Positions 19,913 to 30,123 of a stretch of DNA of 64,000 nucleotides are shown here, one piece after another; within the stretch, counting starts at the first letter, position 1, and each line of letters begins with the position of its first letter. This DNA is from Marinobacter sp. MDS2 (GTDB lineage Bacteria; Pseudomonadota; Gammaproteobacteria; Pseudomonadales; Oleiphilaceae). The position numbers were made by a program, and so were the translations under genes. The stretch covers positions 248,001 to 312,000 of the forward strand of contig NZ_JAVAJF010000001.1 in NCBI RefSeq assembly GCF_030718085.1, in the 5' to 3' direction. The notes under the pieces were generated by a model, which ran no database searches, was not told the origin of the DNA, and was given only the letters and a program-made list of their open reading frames with translations.

Positions 19913-20674
19913 CTAAAGCGGCAAAGGCACTTCGTCTTGTCGAAACCAGCAAGCAATGCTGTAACGAGTGCGCCTTGTCGGTAATACTTCGTGGGGCACA
20001 GTTTCACTCAGGAAGAACGCTCCGCGCCCGGTTTCAGGCCTTAACAAGCCTATCGCCTTTTCCTGATCAACCGCATCGAATACACGCAACTCCCCGCCGT
20101 CTTCAATTCCCCAGTCATCATTCAGATAAAGCACCAGGCTGATCATCCGCGAGGCCCTGCCCAGAAAGCTGTCTACGTGACGCTTGTAGAAATCGCCGGC
20201 CTGATAGGTGGAGTAATGCGCCTCATACCGTTTCAAACCTAAAAACAAACGGCAATTCAATCCTTCACGCACTTGATCGAAAAAGCGAAACAGCGCCGCC
20301 TGTGGCGCACTGGCACCATCCATCCAGACAATTTTATCGCGCCGCACACTACGATCTTTCAGTAAATCAGCGCCACGGCCTATACCGGCGCGGGTCATGG
20401 CTTCCGTTTTATCGAGTATCTCAACCTCGCGTTTTAAATCCCGCAGCAAACCTGCAGGCAACCGAGGAGTCAGGTCGCACTCAAGCCACCCTGCACCTGC
20501 CAGACCATCGGCTAACTCGTCGAGCCAGGCATCCTCCACCAGATTATGCGCGGACGAAGCGTCTCCAACGCATTTTGGCTCATCTCCGGCCAAGCGATCC
20601 ATCACCTCACCACCCCGTTCAAGGCGAGGTTCAAGCAGCGGCACCACGACCCCCTTTGTCACTTCTGAATCCAT
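19913..20674 (-). CDS. 2OG-Fe(II) oxygenase (prolyl hydroxylase-like)
   Basis: 253 residues. The C-terminal half is a double-stranded beta-helix oxygenase: iron ligands HVD in FYKRHVDSFLG (near 170) and the distal His in ETVPHEVLP (near 232), with Arg in RTRYSIACWF for 2-oxoglutarate. It resembles SM-20/prolyl-4-hydroxylase proteins common in Marinobacter and Pseudomonas. Substrate unknown. The preceding 107 bases separate it from the divergent mutarotase gene. The stop lies 5 bases upstream of the -35 of the SRP RNA promoter. Confidence 0.9.
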   Translation of the reverse strand: MDSEVTKGVVVPLLEPRLERGGEVMDRLAGDEPKCVGDASSAHNLVEDAWLDELADGLAGAGWLECDLTPRLPAGLLRDLKREVEILDKTEAMTRAGIGRGADLLKDRSVRRDKIVWMDGASAPQAALFRFFDQVREGLNCRLFLGLKRYEAHYSTYQAGDFYKRHVDSFLGRASRMISLVLYLNDDWGIEDGGELRVFDAVDQEKAIGLLRPETGRGAFFLSETVPHEVLPTRRTRYSIACWFRQDEVPLPL

Positions 20675-20781
20675 TAACAGCGCTCCAGTAATTTGGGATA
20701 TTGTATGACTAAAGTCGCCGAATTGGCGCTTTTATTTTAACCTGATAGTACGCAAATGCACTTAAAGAAGCGGCGCCATAC

Positions 20782-21702
20782 ATGTCAGAACGCAGTGACA
20801 AACCTTCTACCACCTTGGCTCCCGGCCAATGGTCCTTCACTCGCTGGAAAACCATCGGCCAACTGGAAGCTCTGGAAGTTCAGCATCCTTTGTTTGAAGC
20901 GGCGATCACGCTCCAGGGCGCGCACCTGGTGCACTTCTCACACACCAACGAAACAAACTGGCTATGGTTAAGCGAGCTAGCCCGCTTCCAGCCGGGGCAC
21001 GCCATTAGAGGTGGCATTCCCATATGCTGGCCCTGGTTTGGCGACCCGGCCCGAAACCCACCGGCGATTCGAGCCAACATCAAATCGCCGGCTGCTCACG
21101 GCTTTGCACGTACAGCGCTGTGGCAACTGGAAGATGTCAGTGAGAGCGCTCACGACGTAGAAATCAGCCTCTCTTTAAACGCTGGCGACGAATTCTCCGG
21201 CATATGGGAAGGACACGCTCTGGCGCTGATTACTTTCAACTTTTCGCTTCGCGGGTGCCAAATCGCGCTCACGACAACCAATCTTGCCCCAACCCCAATG
21301 GCGTTAAGCCAGGCCCTGCATACCTATTTGCCCACCTCGGACATTACCAACACACGGCTTCTGGGCCTAGGCCAGAGCCAGTACATCGACACGTTAGACG
21401 ACTGGAACTACGCCGCTCAGGACGGTCCCGTGTATTTCGAGGGAGAAACCGACCGCATCTATGAATCCGGCGACGTGCTGGTTGCAACCACACCTGAGCG
21501 TAGAACCAAGCTGATTGGCTTCGGAACCGACTCGACTGTTGTCTGGAATCCGGGCCCTGAAAAATCCCAACGGCTTTCGGACTTTCCTGACACTGGCTGG
21601 CGAAACATGCTGTGTGTCGAAACGGCCAATGCGGCAGGCGACTACCGAGTATTAAATACCGGCCAGAGCCACACACTGGGCGTATTGATTGAGCGGGGAT
21701 AA
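20782..21702 (+). CDS. D-hexose-6-phosphate mutarotase (YeaD family)
   Basis: 306 residues of the aldose-1-epimerase fold. Family features are GGIPICWPWFG (near 75), HGFART (near 105, catalytic His), LHTYLPTSDI (near 180) and a Glu in VETANA near the C-terminus as catalytic base. It interconverts alpha and beta anomers of hexose 6-phosphates. It faces away from the oxygenase gene, with a short divergent promoter region. Metabolic link to the EPS locus is possible but not shown. Confidence 0.92.
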   Translation: MSERSDKPSTTLAPGQWSFTRWKTIGQLEALEVQHPLFEAAITLQGAHLVHFSHTNETNWLWLSELARFQPGHAIRGGIPICWPWFGDPARNPPAIRANIKSPAAHGFARTALWQLEDVSESAHDVEISLSLNAGDEFSGIWEGHALALITFNFSLRGCQIALTTTNLAPTPMALSQALHTYLPTSDITNTRLLGLGQSQYIDTLDDWNYAAQDGPVYFEGETDRIYESGDVLVATTPERRTKLIGFGTDSTVVWNPGPEKSQRLSDFPDTGWRNMLCVETANAAGDYRVLNTGQSHTLGVLIERG

Positions 21703-21755
21703 TTCATAACCTTTAACCCGCCAGCATGCACCGGGATTCAACACAGGGAGCAGGT

Positions 21756-22571
21756 ATGGGCCTGGCGTCTTTTATCAAATCGAAATTGAGTTCTAATGAA
21801 GTAAGCCGCCAAATTGACCGCATAAAAAAGCCGATTGGAACCTTGGGGTATGACCCATGGGGCTATAACAACGATGCCGTCAAATTCGGGATGAATCTTA
21901 CCCGTCATCTTTATGAAAAGTATTTTCGTGTTGAAACCAGCGGCATCGAAAATATACCGGCCGAAGGCCCGGTTCTGATAATAGGTAACCACTCAGGCCA
22001 GCTGCCCCTTGATGGCATTCTCGTTGGCCATGCTCTGGCAAATCGTGAGGTGAATCCGCGCTTGCCACGAGCGATGATTGAGCGGTTCTTCCCGACCGTA
22101 CCATGGCTTGGCAACATGTTGAATGAAGTAGGAGCCGTTCTCGGCGACCCAATCAATTGCGCCAAGATGCTTGAAAACGATGAAGCGATTATCGTGTTCC
22201 CGGAAGGCGTTCGCGGGTCCGGGAAACTCTACAAGGATCGCTACCAACTTCAGCGTTTCGGCAACGGTTTCATGCATCTGGCGATGAAGTACAACGCGCC
22301 CATCGTGCCGGTCGGCGTGGTTGGTTGCGAAGAGACAATCCCTGCCATTGCCAACATCAAACCGCTAGCGAACGCACTGGGCGTCCCTTACGCGCCGGTA
22401 GCCCTGCCCTTCATTTTCCCCGCCAAAGTGCATCTTAATTTCGGAAAGCCCATGTATTTCGACAGCAACGAAATTCCGGAAGAACAAGTCACCGAGCGCG
22501 TCGAAGCGGTTAAATCCGAGATTAACCGACTCATCAATAAAGGTCTGACCGAGAGAAAAAGGCTGTTCTGA
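21756..22571 (+). CDS. 1-acyl-glycerol-3-phosphate acyltransferase family protein
   Basis: I start at the ATG at 21756 because AGGGAG lies just before it; the frame opens ten codons earlier at 21726. 271 residues. The acyltransferase motif is GNHSGQLPLDG (His followed by Asp after six residues, longer than the usual HX4D), and FPEGVRGSGK is the PEG motif. It presumably transfers an acyl chain to a lysophospholipid or related acceptor at the inner membrane. Its stop overlaps the next gene's start (TGATG). Confidence 0.88.
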   Translation: MGLASFIKSKLSSNEVSRQIDRIKKPIGTLGYDPWGYNNDAVKFGMNLTRHLYEKYFRVETSGIENIPAEGPVLIIGNHSGQLPLDGILVGHALANREVNPRLPRAMIERFFPTVPWLGNMLNEVGAVLGDPINCAKMLENDEAIIVFPEGVRGSGKLYKDRYQLQRFGNGFMHLAMKYNAPIVPVGVVGCEETIPAIANIKPLANALGVPYAPVALPFIFPAKVHLNFGKPMYFDSNEIPEEQVTERVEAVKSEINRLINKGLTERKRLF

Positions 22572-23509
22572 TGTCAAAAAAAAACAGACCACAAATTCTT
22601 GTTACAGGCGCAGCTGGCGCACTGGCTCAGCAAGTCATCAAACGATTGAGCACCACCTGCGACCTGGTCGCAGTGGATTTCCGCGAAAAAGTCGATCTGG
22701 ATGACTCAATCCCCAGTTACTGCATCGACTTCAACAAGCGCGTTTTCGAAGATTTGTTCCGCAAATACCAGTTTGACGGCGTTATTCATTTGGGCCGAGT
22801 GCAATCGAGCGAACTCACCCGAATGCGCCGCTACAATGCCAACGTGCTGGGCACCCAGAAACTGTTGGATCTGTCCCATAAATACGGCGTTAAGCGGGTT
22901 ATTGTTCTGTCTACGTATCACGTCTACGGCGCGGTTGCCTACAACCCCGCACTGATTGATGAATGCGCGCCTCTCAAGAGTGCCGGCCTGAGTGCCGATC
23001 TGGTGGATTCGGTTGAACTGGAGAATCTGGCCAACCTGTATTTGTGGCGCTACCCGGATCTGAATGTCACCATTTTGCGAGCCTGCAACATCGTCGGGCC
23101 CGGCGTGCGCAACACCATGAGCCGCCTTCTCAGCAGCAAAGCAGCGCCCGTTCTGGCCGGTTTTTCACCGATGATGCAGTTCATTCATATTGACGATATG
23201 GCCGACGCCATCACATTGACCTGGAAGAAAACCACCAAAGGCGTGTTCAACGTAGCGCCCCATGACTGGGTTGCCTACCAACAGGCCCTGAAACTATGTG
23301 GCTGCACCCGCATTCCCATTGTCTCAGTGCCGCCGGTGTTACCAAAAACCATTGCCCGGGTTCTGAAGCTTCGCAGCTTTCCGCACTACCTTCTGGCGTT
23401 CTTTAAATACCCTGTCGTCATTGACGGCAGAACGTTCGCCAAGGAATTCAACTTCACCCCGAAACGCTCGTTGACGGAAATATTCCATTATTATAGGGAT
23501 CACAAGTAA
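22571..23509 (+). CDS. NAD-dependent epimerase/dehydratase family protein
   Basis: 312 residues with an N-terminal Rossmann fold (LVTGAAGALAQQVIKRL; the third Gly of GxxGxxG is Ala) and extended-SDR features (VIVLSTYHVYGA, ILRACNIVGPG). The usual YxxxK lysine is not evident after the Tyr, so catalysis may be altered. Translationally coupled to the acyltransferase gene. A perfect 8-bp inverted repeat (23497-23520, GGATCACA/TGTGATCC) straddles the stop codon. Substrate unknown; the pair may modify lipids. Confidence 0.88.
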   Translation: MSKKNRPQILVTGAAGALAQQVIKRLSTTCDLVAVDFREKVDLDDSIPSYCIDFNKRVFEDLFRKYQFDGVIHLGRVQSSELTRMRRYNANVLGTQKLLDLSHKYGVKRVIVLSTYHVYGAVAYNPALIDECAPLKSAGLSADLVDSVELENLANLYLWRYPDLNVTILRACNIVGPGVRNTMSRLLSSKAAPVLAGFSPMMQFIHIDDMADAITLTWKKTTKGVFNVAPHDWVAYQQALKLCGCTRIPIVSVPPVLPKTIARVLKLRSFPHYLLAFFKYPVVIDGRTFAKEFNFTPKRSLTEIFHYYRDHK

Positions 23510-23615
23510 CAGTGTGATCCGTGCAGCTAAATTGGCAATTAAAAGGGGCGTAAACGGAGGTTCGCAGCTATTCTGTAGAGGTTAGTGACAGATCAGCGGT
23601 TTAAGGAAAGACCGA

Positions 23616-25751
23616 ATGTTCAGCGACCTCAGCGTAATCAGCTACGGTGCATCGGCCATTGTGTTTGCCGTGTTGTCGACTCTGGTGGCAACGCGCTACC
23701 TCCGGCGAGAGCTTGATCGCGCGCTGTTTCTTTCGGCCTTCGTTACCACCCTTTGGGCCTCGGCTTTGGTGTCTCAAAGCCTTTGGGGAGAACCCGGATT
23801 CTTCATCCGATACCTTCTCGAATTACTGCGGGACACCGCCTGGCTGCTGCTGCTTTTCGCGCTACTTCGCGACTCCTTTCGCCAAGCCAAATTCACCGGC
23901 CAACTTCGTAAAACACTGGGGATTGCCACCACCGTATTAATCGTCACCTTACTCTCACTCGGTACGCTGGAGTTCGCGTTTGATGCCGATCTGGTGAGCG
24001 GAAAAACCAAGCTGATCGGGCAGCTTGCCCTGTCTTTGCTTGGCTTATCACTGATCGAACAAATCTGGCGCAACAGCCCCACCTTAGGCAGATCCAGCGT
24101 AAAGTATCTCTGTATCGGTACAGCCACTATTTTCGCGTACGACTTCATCATGTACGCAGATGCTTTACTTTTCGGGCAGGTCGCCGAGTCGTTTTGGGAT
24201 GCCCGCGGCTTTATCAATGCCGCGTTGGTTCCTCTGTTTGCAGTCAACATCATCAATTCCCGCAAGCAACCGGTGGACTTCCAGCTTTCGCGCGCAGCGG
24301 TGTTTCATGCCGGCGCCCTGATTATGGGCGGCGGCTATCTGTTACTGCTCGCCATTGGCGGTTATTACGTTCGCAGTCTCGGCGGTGAATGGGGCGATGC
24401 GCTCCAAGTATTGTTTATTACGATTGCCCTCGCTTTCCTCGTTACGCTCGTGATGTCCCGACGAATTCGCGCTCGAATTATGGTGTTCATCAGCCAGAAC
24501 TTTTTCGATTACAAATACGACTATCGGGAAGAGTGGTTGAGGATGACCAAAGAGCTCGCCAACCTGAGCGACGAGCCCCCTCTTCCGGAACGCGCGATAC
24601 GAATCCTCGCGGATCTCGTTGAAAGTAACGCAGGGGTTATCTGGCTCAAATCGGATCAAAACAACTATGAGCTCAAAAGCAGCGTAAACGTCGCTACCCC
24701 CAAACACACAACGATCGATGGCGATTCTGACCTCGTCAATCTTTTCAAAACCAAAGAATGGATAATCGATCTCGCCGAGTATCGCGCCGATCCGCTGGCG
24801 TATGACTTGATAGAGCTACCGGAGCCCATCACCAAGGTACCCGATGCATGGCTGATTGTGCCTTTGTATCTCGGCAATGAACTGTATGGCATCGCAATGA
24901 TTGGCAGGCCCTATGCAAAAGTCGTTTTAAACTGGGAGAATTTCGATCTCATCAAAGTCGTGGCGCGCCAAACCTGTAACCTGCTGGCACAAGCCGATGC
25001 CCAGAATCGATTGTCCCGGGCCATGCAGTTTGAAGCGGTCAGCAAAGCCTCCGCGTTTATGGTGCACGATCTTAAGACCCTCATCGCCCAGCTTTCTTTG
25101 CTGGTTAAAAACGCCCCTAAGCATCGCGCCAATCCGGCTTTTATTGACGACATGATCTCAACAACCGACCACGCTGTTCGGAAGATGTCGAACCTGGTCG
25201 ATCACGTCAGAAAGCCAGCTATGCCCAACAACGCTGCTCGTAGCAAGATTAATCTCACCGAGCTGGTTCGAACCCTTGCTGAAGACAACAGTCAGCGCCT
25301 GCCCGCCCCCCAATTGATAGGCGACCCGCCAGCTATTTACATATGCGCGGAACCCGAACAACTCAAAAGCGTGCTCGGACACTTGATCAGAAATGCTCAA
25401 GATGCCACGCCACCTGACGGCGAGATTACCCTGAATCTGAAAACAGCCAAGGGCAGCGTGGTGTTGTTCATACAAGATACCGGAACGGGCATGACCAGTG
25501 AATTTATTCGCAGCCAACTGTTCAAACCGTTCGAAAGCACCAAAGGCTTAACAGGCATGGGCATTGGTGCTTACCAGGCTAGAGAGTACGTTCTCGAACT
25601 CGGCGGCAATATCGATGTTACCAGCGAACCGGGCGTTGGTTCGTGTTTCTCAGTGCGCATTCCGATGACCCGTGCGGTTATCGAAAAGCCCGTTAATCCA
25701 GATGCGTTGCCAAAACTCGAGACCTGGGCACCGCACAAAAGTGTCAATTAA
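23616..25751 (+). CDS. prsK: PEP-CTERM system histidine kinase PrsK
   Basis: 711 residues. The N-terminal 280 residues hold about eight membrane helices; a GAF-like region follows (about 320-470), then the phospho-acceptor helix MVHDLKTLIAQLSLL (His near 482). The ATPase domain has N box HLIRNAQDATP, G1 DTGTGM, G2 MGIGAY. This layout is that of PrsK, the sensor kinase of exosortase A loci. It is followed by prsR after about 120 bases. SD AAGGAAAG supports the start. The signal sensed is unknown. Confidence 0.93.
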   Translation: MFSDLSVISYGASAIVFAVLSTLVATRYLRRELDRALFLSAFVTTLWASALVSQSLWGEPGFFIRYLLELLRDTAWLLLLFALLRDSFRQAKFTGQLRKTLGIATTVLIVTLLSLGTLEFAFDADLVSGKTKLIGQLALSLLGLSLIEQIWRNSPTLGRSSVKYLCIGTATIFAYDFIMYADALLFGQVAESFWDARGFINAALVPLFAVNIINSRKQPVDFQLSRAAVFHAGALIMGGGYLLLLAIGGYYVRSLGGEWGDALQVLFITIALAFLVTLVMSRRIRARIMVFISQNFFDYKYDYREEWLRMTKELANLSDEPPLPERAIRILADLVESNAGVIWLKSDQNNYELKSSVNVATPKHTTIDGDSDLVNLFKTKEWIIDLAEYRADPLAYDLIELPEPITKVPDAWLIVPLYLGNELYGIAMIGRPYAKVVLNWENFDLIKVVARQTCNLLAQADAQNRLSRAMQFEAVSKASAFMVHDLKTLIAQLSLLVKNAPKHRANPAFIDDMISTTDHAVRKMSNLVDHVRKPAMPNNAARSKINLTELVRTLAEDNSQRLPAPQLIGDPPAIYICAEPEQLKSVLGHLIRNAQDATPPDGEITLNLKTAKGSVVLFIQDTGTGMTSEFIRSQLFKPFESTKGLTGMGIGAYQAREYVLELGGNIDVTSEPGVGSCFSVRIPMTRAVIEKPVNPDALPKLETWAPHKSVN

Positions 25752-25807
25752 TCGGCGCCCGTTCGATTTTTGCCATTCCGACATTGCAAAGTGTCAATCT
25801 TGAGTTA

Positions 25808-25826
25808 AGACTCCTATATATGGAGT
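25808..25826. repeat. inverted repeat between prsK and prsR
   Basis: GACTCC-TATATAT-GGAGTC, about 46 bases upstream of prsR. It could be an operator or mRNA hairpin; no T-run follows. Confidence 0.4.
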
Positions 25827-25872
25827 CGGCGGAGCCAAGTCGCGGCACCCGAACGGAACACAAAACAAAGGA

Positions 25873-27258
25873 ATGATGGCTGTTGTGAAGCAACTATTGA
25901 TTGTAGAAGATGACCCAGGTCTTCAAAGCCAGATGCGTTGGTGTTTTAACGAAGACGTTGAAGTGTCGGTGGCGTCTGACAGAGAGTCCGCACTGGCAGC
26001 ATTGCGTCGCCTGGAACCCCAGGTGGTTACTTTGGATTTGGGCCTGCCGCCTGATCCCGGTGGTGCTGCGGAAGGCTTCGCACTGCTCGAAGACATTCTG
26101 CGACTGGCCCCGCAAACCAAAATCGTTGTGGTTACTGGTCGGGAAGATAAAGAAAACGCAGTCAAAGCTGTAGGCATGGGCGCCTGTGACTTCTACCAAA
26201 AACCTCTGGATGCCGACATCCTTACCTTTGTGGTCAACCGCGCGTTTCGCTTGGCCGAGCTTGAACTGGAAAACCGAGAATTAGCCAGCCAAAACAACGG
26301 CACCCATATCAAAGGCATCGTTGCCTCAAGCCCGGAAATGCTTGCGATTTGCCGAAACGTCGAAAAGGTTGCTCCAACCGATGTAACCACCCTGATTACC
26401 GGCGAAACCGGTACCGGCAAGGAGCTTCTTGCACAAGCGCTGCACGATCACAGTCAACGCGCAGAGAAGCCCTTCGCGGCCATAAACTGCGCCGCCATTC
26501 CCGAAAACCTGCTGGAAAGCGAACTCTTCGGCTTTGAAAAAGGCTCCTTCACCGGTGCCACGCAAAGCAAAAAAGGCAAGATCGAAAGCGCCAACGGCGG
26601 AACCCTGTTCCTCGACGAAATCGGCGATATGCCCATGCCCTTGCAGGCGAAACTACTGCGTTTCCTGCAAGAACGAGTCGTGGACCGGGTGGGGTCCGTG
26701 AAACCGATCCCTGTGGATGTTCGAGTGGTGTGCGCAACTCATCGGAATGTGCAGGATTTGATCGCCGAGGGCACATTCCGGGAAGACCTTTATTATCGTA
26801 TCAGCGAAATCACACTGGATGTCCCGGCCCTGCGCAACCGGGAAGGCGATGCAATCGTTATCGCACAATCGCTGTTGATGAGCCTGGGCAAACAAATGGA
26901 TCGCCCCAACCTCTCCTTCTCCGAGGATGCCGCCCAAGCGATCAGCGCCTACTCTTGGCCAGGCAACGTTCGCGAAATGATCAATAAGGTCAAGCGGGCC
27001 ATCATCATGGCGGACGACAAGCGCATAACGGCTGAAGATCTGTTGCTGCCCTTCGAGCAGGCCTGCGATTCGGATTACCAGTTGAATCTGAGGCAGGTCC
27101 GCGAGCACGCAGAACGAAAAGCCATTCTGCAAGCACTCACACGCTGCGGCCACAACATGGCTCAAGCCTCACGCCTGCTCGGTATCACACGGCCGACTCT
27201 TTATAACTTAACGGATAAGTACCGGATAGAAACGTCAACCGCGACCAACGGTACCTGA
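25873..27258 (+). CDS. prsR: PEP-CTERM box response regulator PrsR (sigma-54 activator)
   Basis: 461 residues. Receiver domain at about 8-125 (LIVEDDPGLQ, VTLDLGLPP with the phospho-accepting Asp, KPLDAD). Sigma-54 AAA+ domain at about 150-385 with Walker A GETGTGKE, the sigma-54 contact loop written GSFTGA (usual GAFTGA), and Walker B GGTLFLDEIGD. Fis-type helix-turn-helix at the end (NMAQASRLLGITRPTLYNL). Known: PrsK-PrsR with RpoN drives PEP-CTERM genes in Zoogloea-type bacteria. A matching sigma-54 promoter lies at 32167-32184. Two ATGs in tandem leave the exact start open by one codon. Confidence 0.94.
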   Translation: MMAVVKQLLIVEDDPGLQSQMRWCFNEDVEVSVASDRESALAALRRLEPQVVTLDLGLPPDPGGAAEGFALLEDILRLAPQTKIVVVTGREDKENAVKAVGMGACDFYQKPLDADILTFVVNRAFRLAELELENRELASQNNGTHIKGIVASSPEMLAICRNVEKVAPTDVTTLITGETGTGKELLAQALHDHSQRAEKPFAAINCAAIPENLLESELFGFEKGSFTGATQSKKGKIESANGGTLFLDEIGDMPMPLQAKLLRFLQERVVDRVGSVKPIPVDVRVVCATHRNVQDLIAEGTFREDLYYRISEITLDVPALRNREGDAIVIAQSLLMSLGKQMDRPNLSFSEDAAQAISAYSWPGNVREMINKVKRAIIMADDKRITAEDLLLPFEQACDSDYQLNLRQVREHAERKAILQALTRCGHNMAQASRLLGITRPTLYNLTDKYRIETSTATNGT

Positions 27259-27306
27259 GATCTTCGAACGGAATAAGAAAGACCCGACAGAAAAAAGGAA
27301 CAGGGC

Positions 27307-30012
27307 ATGAAAATGAACAACATTGTGCGTGCATCGTTACTCTCAGTTGCCATCGCCTCGATGGGCATCGCGGGTTGCAGTAACGAACCTGACATGTCAC
27401 AGGACGACATTCAGTACATCAGCCATATTGACCAAGCGCGCTTCTTCCAAAGGCAGGGCGAGCTAAAAGCAAGCACCATAGAGGCTCGGAGCGCCATACA
27501 ACTCCAGCCTGAACGACCTGCCCCCTACTTCGTTATTATCGACAATTTGTTAACGGCCGGCGATGCGGCAAACGCCGAACGCCAAGTCGATAAGCTGGTG
27601 GCTGAAATCGGAGCAAATCAGTTAACTCAGGCCGACAAAAACAAAGCGATACTGATTCGCGCCGAAGCACGGGCGCTCAGTGGTAAAACCGAAGGTGCTC
27701 TCGAATCCCTTAAAAAACTTGAATCTCCTTCCCCGGATCAGTCGCGGCAAGCCGACAATCTGAGAGGCAAGGCTTGGCTAATAAGCGGCGACCTGGATAA
27801 AGCCGAGCAAGCATACCAACAAGCCATCAGCAACCACACCAACAATGCTCTGGGTCACATCGGGTTATCCCGGGTAGACGCTGCCCGCGACGACTTTAAA
27901 GCCGCGAAAACGCATCTGGGCCACGCTGAAGGCATAGACGCTGAACATGAGGAACTTTGGCTCTGGAAAGCGCAGCTGCATCATATGCAGGGTAACTGGG
28001 CCGAGGCAGAACAAGCGTACATTCGAGCCCTCGAAACAATTGGTCAATACGACGTAATGACCTTCCAAAAGTACCAGACTATTTCGGCTCTGGTTACTGT
28101 ATTGCGTCAACAGGGTAAATCCGCGGAAGCCTTCGTCTACGAAGAAATTCTGGCCAAATCGGCACCGGGCACGATCAAAAGCAACCTGGAAGCCGCGACC
28201 GCCGCCTATACGAGCGGGGACCTAGACACCGCCGGCAGATACTTGCAAGAAGTGCTGAATCAAGCGCCGGGGCATCAGCAAAGCACTCTTATGCTGGGCG
28301 TTGTGCGGTTCCGGCAGGGCCGCGCGGAAGAAGCGGAAAAGTTACTCGAGCCGCTGGCGGATATGGAGGATGCCGATGGCGTCCGCAAACTATTGGCCGC
28401 TACTCGAATTTCAATGCGTGACCCGCAGGGCGCGCAATCGATCCTCGACAACATCGATAACAAAGAATCCGACCCCCAGACGCTTGCCTTGGTCGGTATA
28501 GCGGCGCTTGCATCGGGCGATGAGCAAACGGGCCGCCCTCTGCTCGAAAAGTCTCTTGAGCTGGACCCAGACAACCACAACCTCAGGATTCGCTACGCCG
28601 CCTACCTGACCCAAATAAACGAGTATCAACCGGCGCTCGAACAAATCCGCAAAGTGCCGAAAGCTGCTGACGAAGCCTTACAGGCTCAGCTTCTTACCGC
28701 CCGCATTCAGACACTATCCGGCGACGCTGATAGCGCTCAGAAAACACTGGACAACTGGCTTTCCGATAATCCGGACAGCATCCGGGTGCTTCTGGCCAGA
28801 GGCCACCTCGCGAATAGCCTGGACCAACCCGCAGAGGCTGAAAAATACTACAAGACCGCGCAGGCCAAAGCCCCTGACAACCCCGCCCCGTTGGTAGCCA
28901 TGGGTAATCTTGCCCGTAAATCAGACAACACCGAAGAGGCAATAAAGTACTATAAACAAGCAATCGAACTTGACCCCAACCACGCCGGAGCCATTCAGGG
29001 GGCTGCAGTTACTATGGGCCGGGACAAGCTAACAGCGTTCATGCAGAAGATTAACGACCAAAATCCGCAAGCCGCTGGCCCTCGTTTAGTAATGCTTGAA
29101 TCTGCGTTAATTAATAACGAAGCGTCACAAGTCGATGAGCTTACTGCCCAACTCATGGAGCGCGATCAGGAAGACCTGCCCGGCCCCCATGAGCCGATGG
29201 TTGCGACCGTCTACGAGGGCATAGCCACCCAAATGGCTCAGCGGGGAAATTTTGAACGGGCGCTGAGCATACTAAACAGAGGCCGAATTCTGTTCCCGGA
29301 ATCTGAAAGCATATCTCTGAAACTGGCTACCATTGAGTTCCAACAGGGGAACACTTCTGAAGCGCGAGATGTTTTGCAAGATGTAAAACAACACCATCCA
29401 GACTCTCCCGCCCCCTATCAGGTTGAAGCTAATTTCTACGAGAACGCCGGTGAGCACCAGCAAGCCGCTGAACTCTACGAATTGGCAATTGAGAAACGCC
29501 GCACCCCGGAATTAGAGGTAGCCCACGCGCGCGCCCTCGCCCGCTCGGGACAAAGCCAAAAGGCGCTGGACGGACTGGAAGCCGCAGCTGAGCAATTCCC
29601 TAATAATCAGCCGATCCTGTTAAGTTTGGCGATGACTCATCAGCAATTGAATCAGCCTGATGAAGCGATTGCGCGCTACCAGGCGCTGATGGACATCAAC
29701 CCTGATAACCCCTTGGTCCTGAATAATTTAGCGTGGCTATATTATGAAAAGGGCGATGAGAAAGCGGCAAAGCTTGCAAGAAAGGCATTCGAGCTTGCAC
29801 CGAATAACGCCGCTATTGCAGACACTTACGGGTGGATATTGTTCGAGACAGGAAAGCAAACCGAAAGCGTGTCTGTTCTCGAAAAAGCTCATGCGCTGGA
29901 ACCAGAATCGCAGGAAATCGCAATGCATCTGGTGGAAGCGTATCGCTCTGTCGGCAAAACCGACCGAGCCAAAGAAATCATGGTCAAATTTGAAGAGACC
30001 AGCAAAGGATAA
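27307..30012 (+). CDS. prsT: XrtA/PEP-CTERM system TPR lipoprotein PrsT
   Basis: 901 residues. A lipoprotein signal ends MGIAGC (Cys24 in the first residues), followed by some twenty TPR repeats from about residue 40 to the end (for example TEEAIKYYKQAIELDPNHAG and NPLVLNNLAWLYYEKGDEKA). Length and layout are those of PrsT, the TPR protein always found with prsK/prsR in exosortase A loci. Probably outer-membrane anchored; proposed to act in polymer secretion or PEP-CTERM protein handling. It follows prsR after 48 bases and may be cotranscribed. Confidence 0.93.
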   Translation: MKMNNIVRASLLSVAIASMGIAGCSNEPDMSQDDIQYISHIDQARFFQRQGELKASTIEARSAIQLQPERPAPYFVIIDNLLTAGDAANAERQVDKLVAEIGANQLTQADKNKAILIRAEARALSGKTEGALESLKKLESPSPDQSRQADNLRGKAWLISGDLDKAEQAYQQAISNHTNNALGHIGLSRVDAARDDFKAAKTHLGHAEGIDAEHEELWLWKAQLHHMQGNWAEAEQAYIRALETIGQYDVMTFQKYQTISALVTVLRQQGKSAEAFVYEEILAKSAPGTIKSNLEAATAAYTSGDLDTAGRYLQEVLNQAPGHQQSTLMLGVVRFRQGRAEEAEKLLEPLADMEDADGVRKLLAATRISMRDPQGAQSILDNIDNKESDPQTLALVGIAALASGDEQTGRPLLEKSLELDPDNHNLRIRYAAYLTQINEYQPALEQIRKVPKAADEALQAQLLTARIQTLSGDADSAQKTLDNWLSDNPDSIRVLLARGHLANSLDQPAEAEKYYKTAQAKAPDNPAPLVAMGNLARKSDNTEEAIKYYKQAIELDPNHAGAIQGAAVTMGRDKLTAFMQKINDQNPQAAGPRLVMLESALINNEASQVDELTAQLMERDQEDLPGPHEPMVATVYEGIATQMAQRGNFERALSILNRGRILFPESESISLKLATIEFQQGNTSEARDVLQDVKQHHPDSPAPYQVEANFYENAGEHQQAAELYELAIEKRRTPELEVAHARALARSGQSQKALDGLEAAAEQFPNNQPILLSLAMTHQQLNQPDEAIARYQALMDINPDNPLVLNNLAWLYYEKGDEKAAKLARKAFELAPNNAAIADTYGWILFETGKQTESVSVLEKAHALEPESQEIAMHLVEAYRSVGKTDRAKEIMVKFEETSKG

Positions 30013-30123
30013 GTCGTATAACCCCACCGGCGTCATAACCAAACGTTCCTATGCGCCGGTGGCGGCCCCCTTCTTTCGCAACAATACTTTACTTAATGTT
30101 TCAGAACATAATAAGGGTGAGGT

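Noticed and set aside
20713..20738. Short stem (CGCC/GGCG) followed by a T-rich stretch in the divergent oxygenase-mutarotase spacer
   Set aside because: Only four paired bases and upstream of both genes, so a terminator is unlikely.
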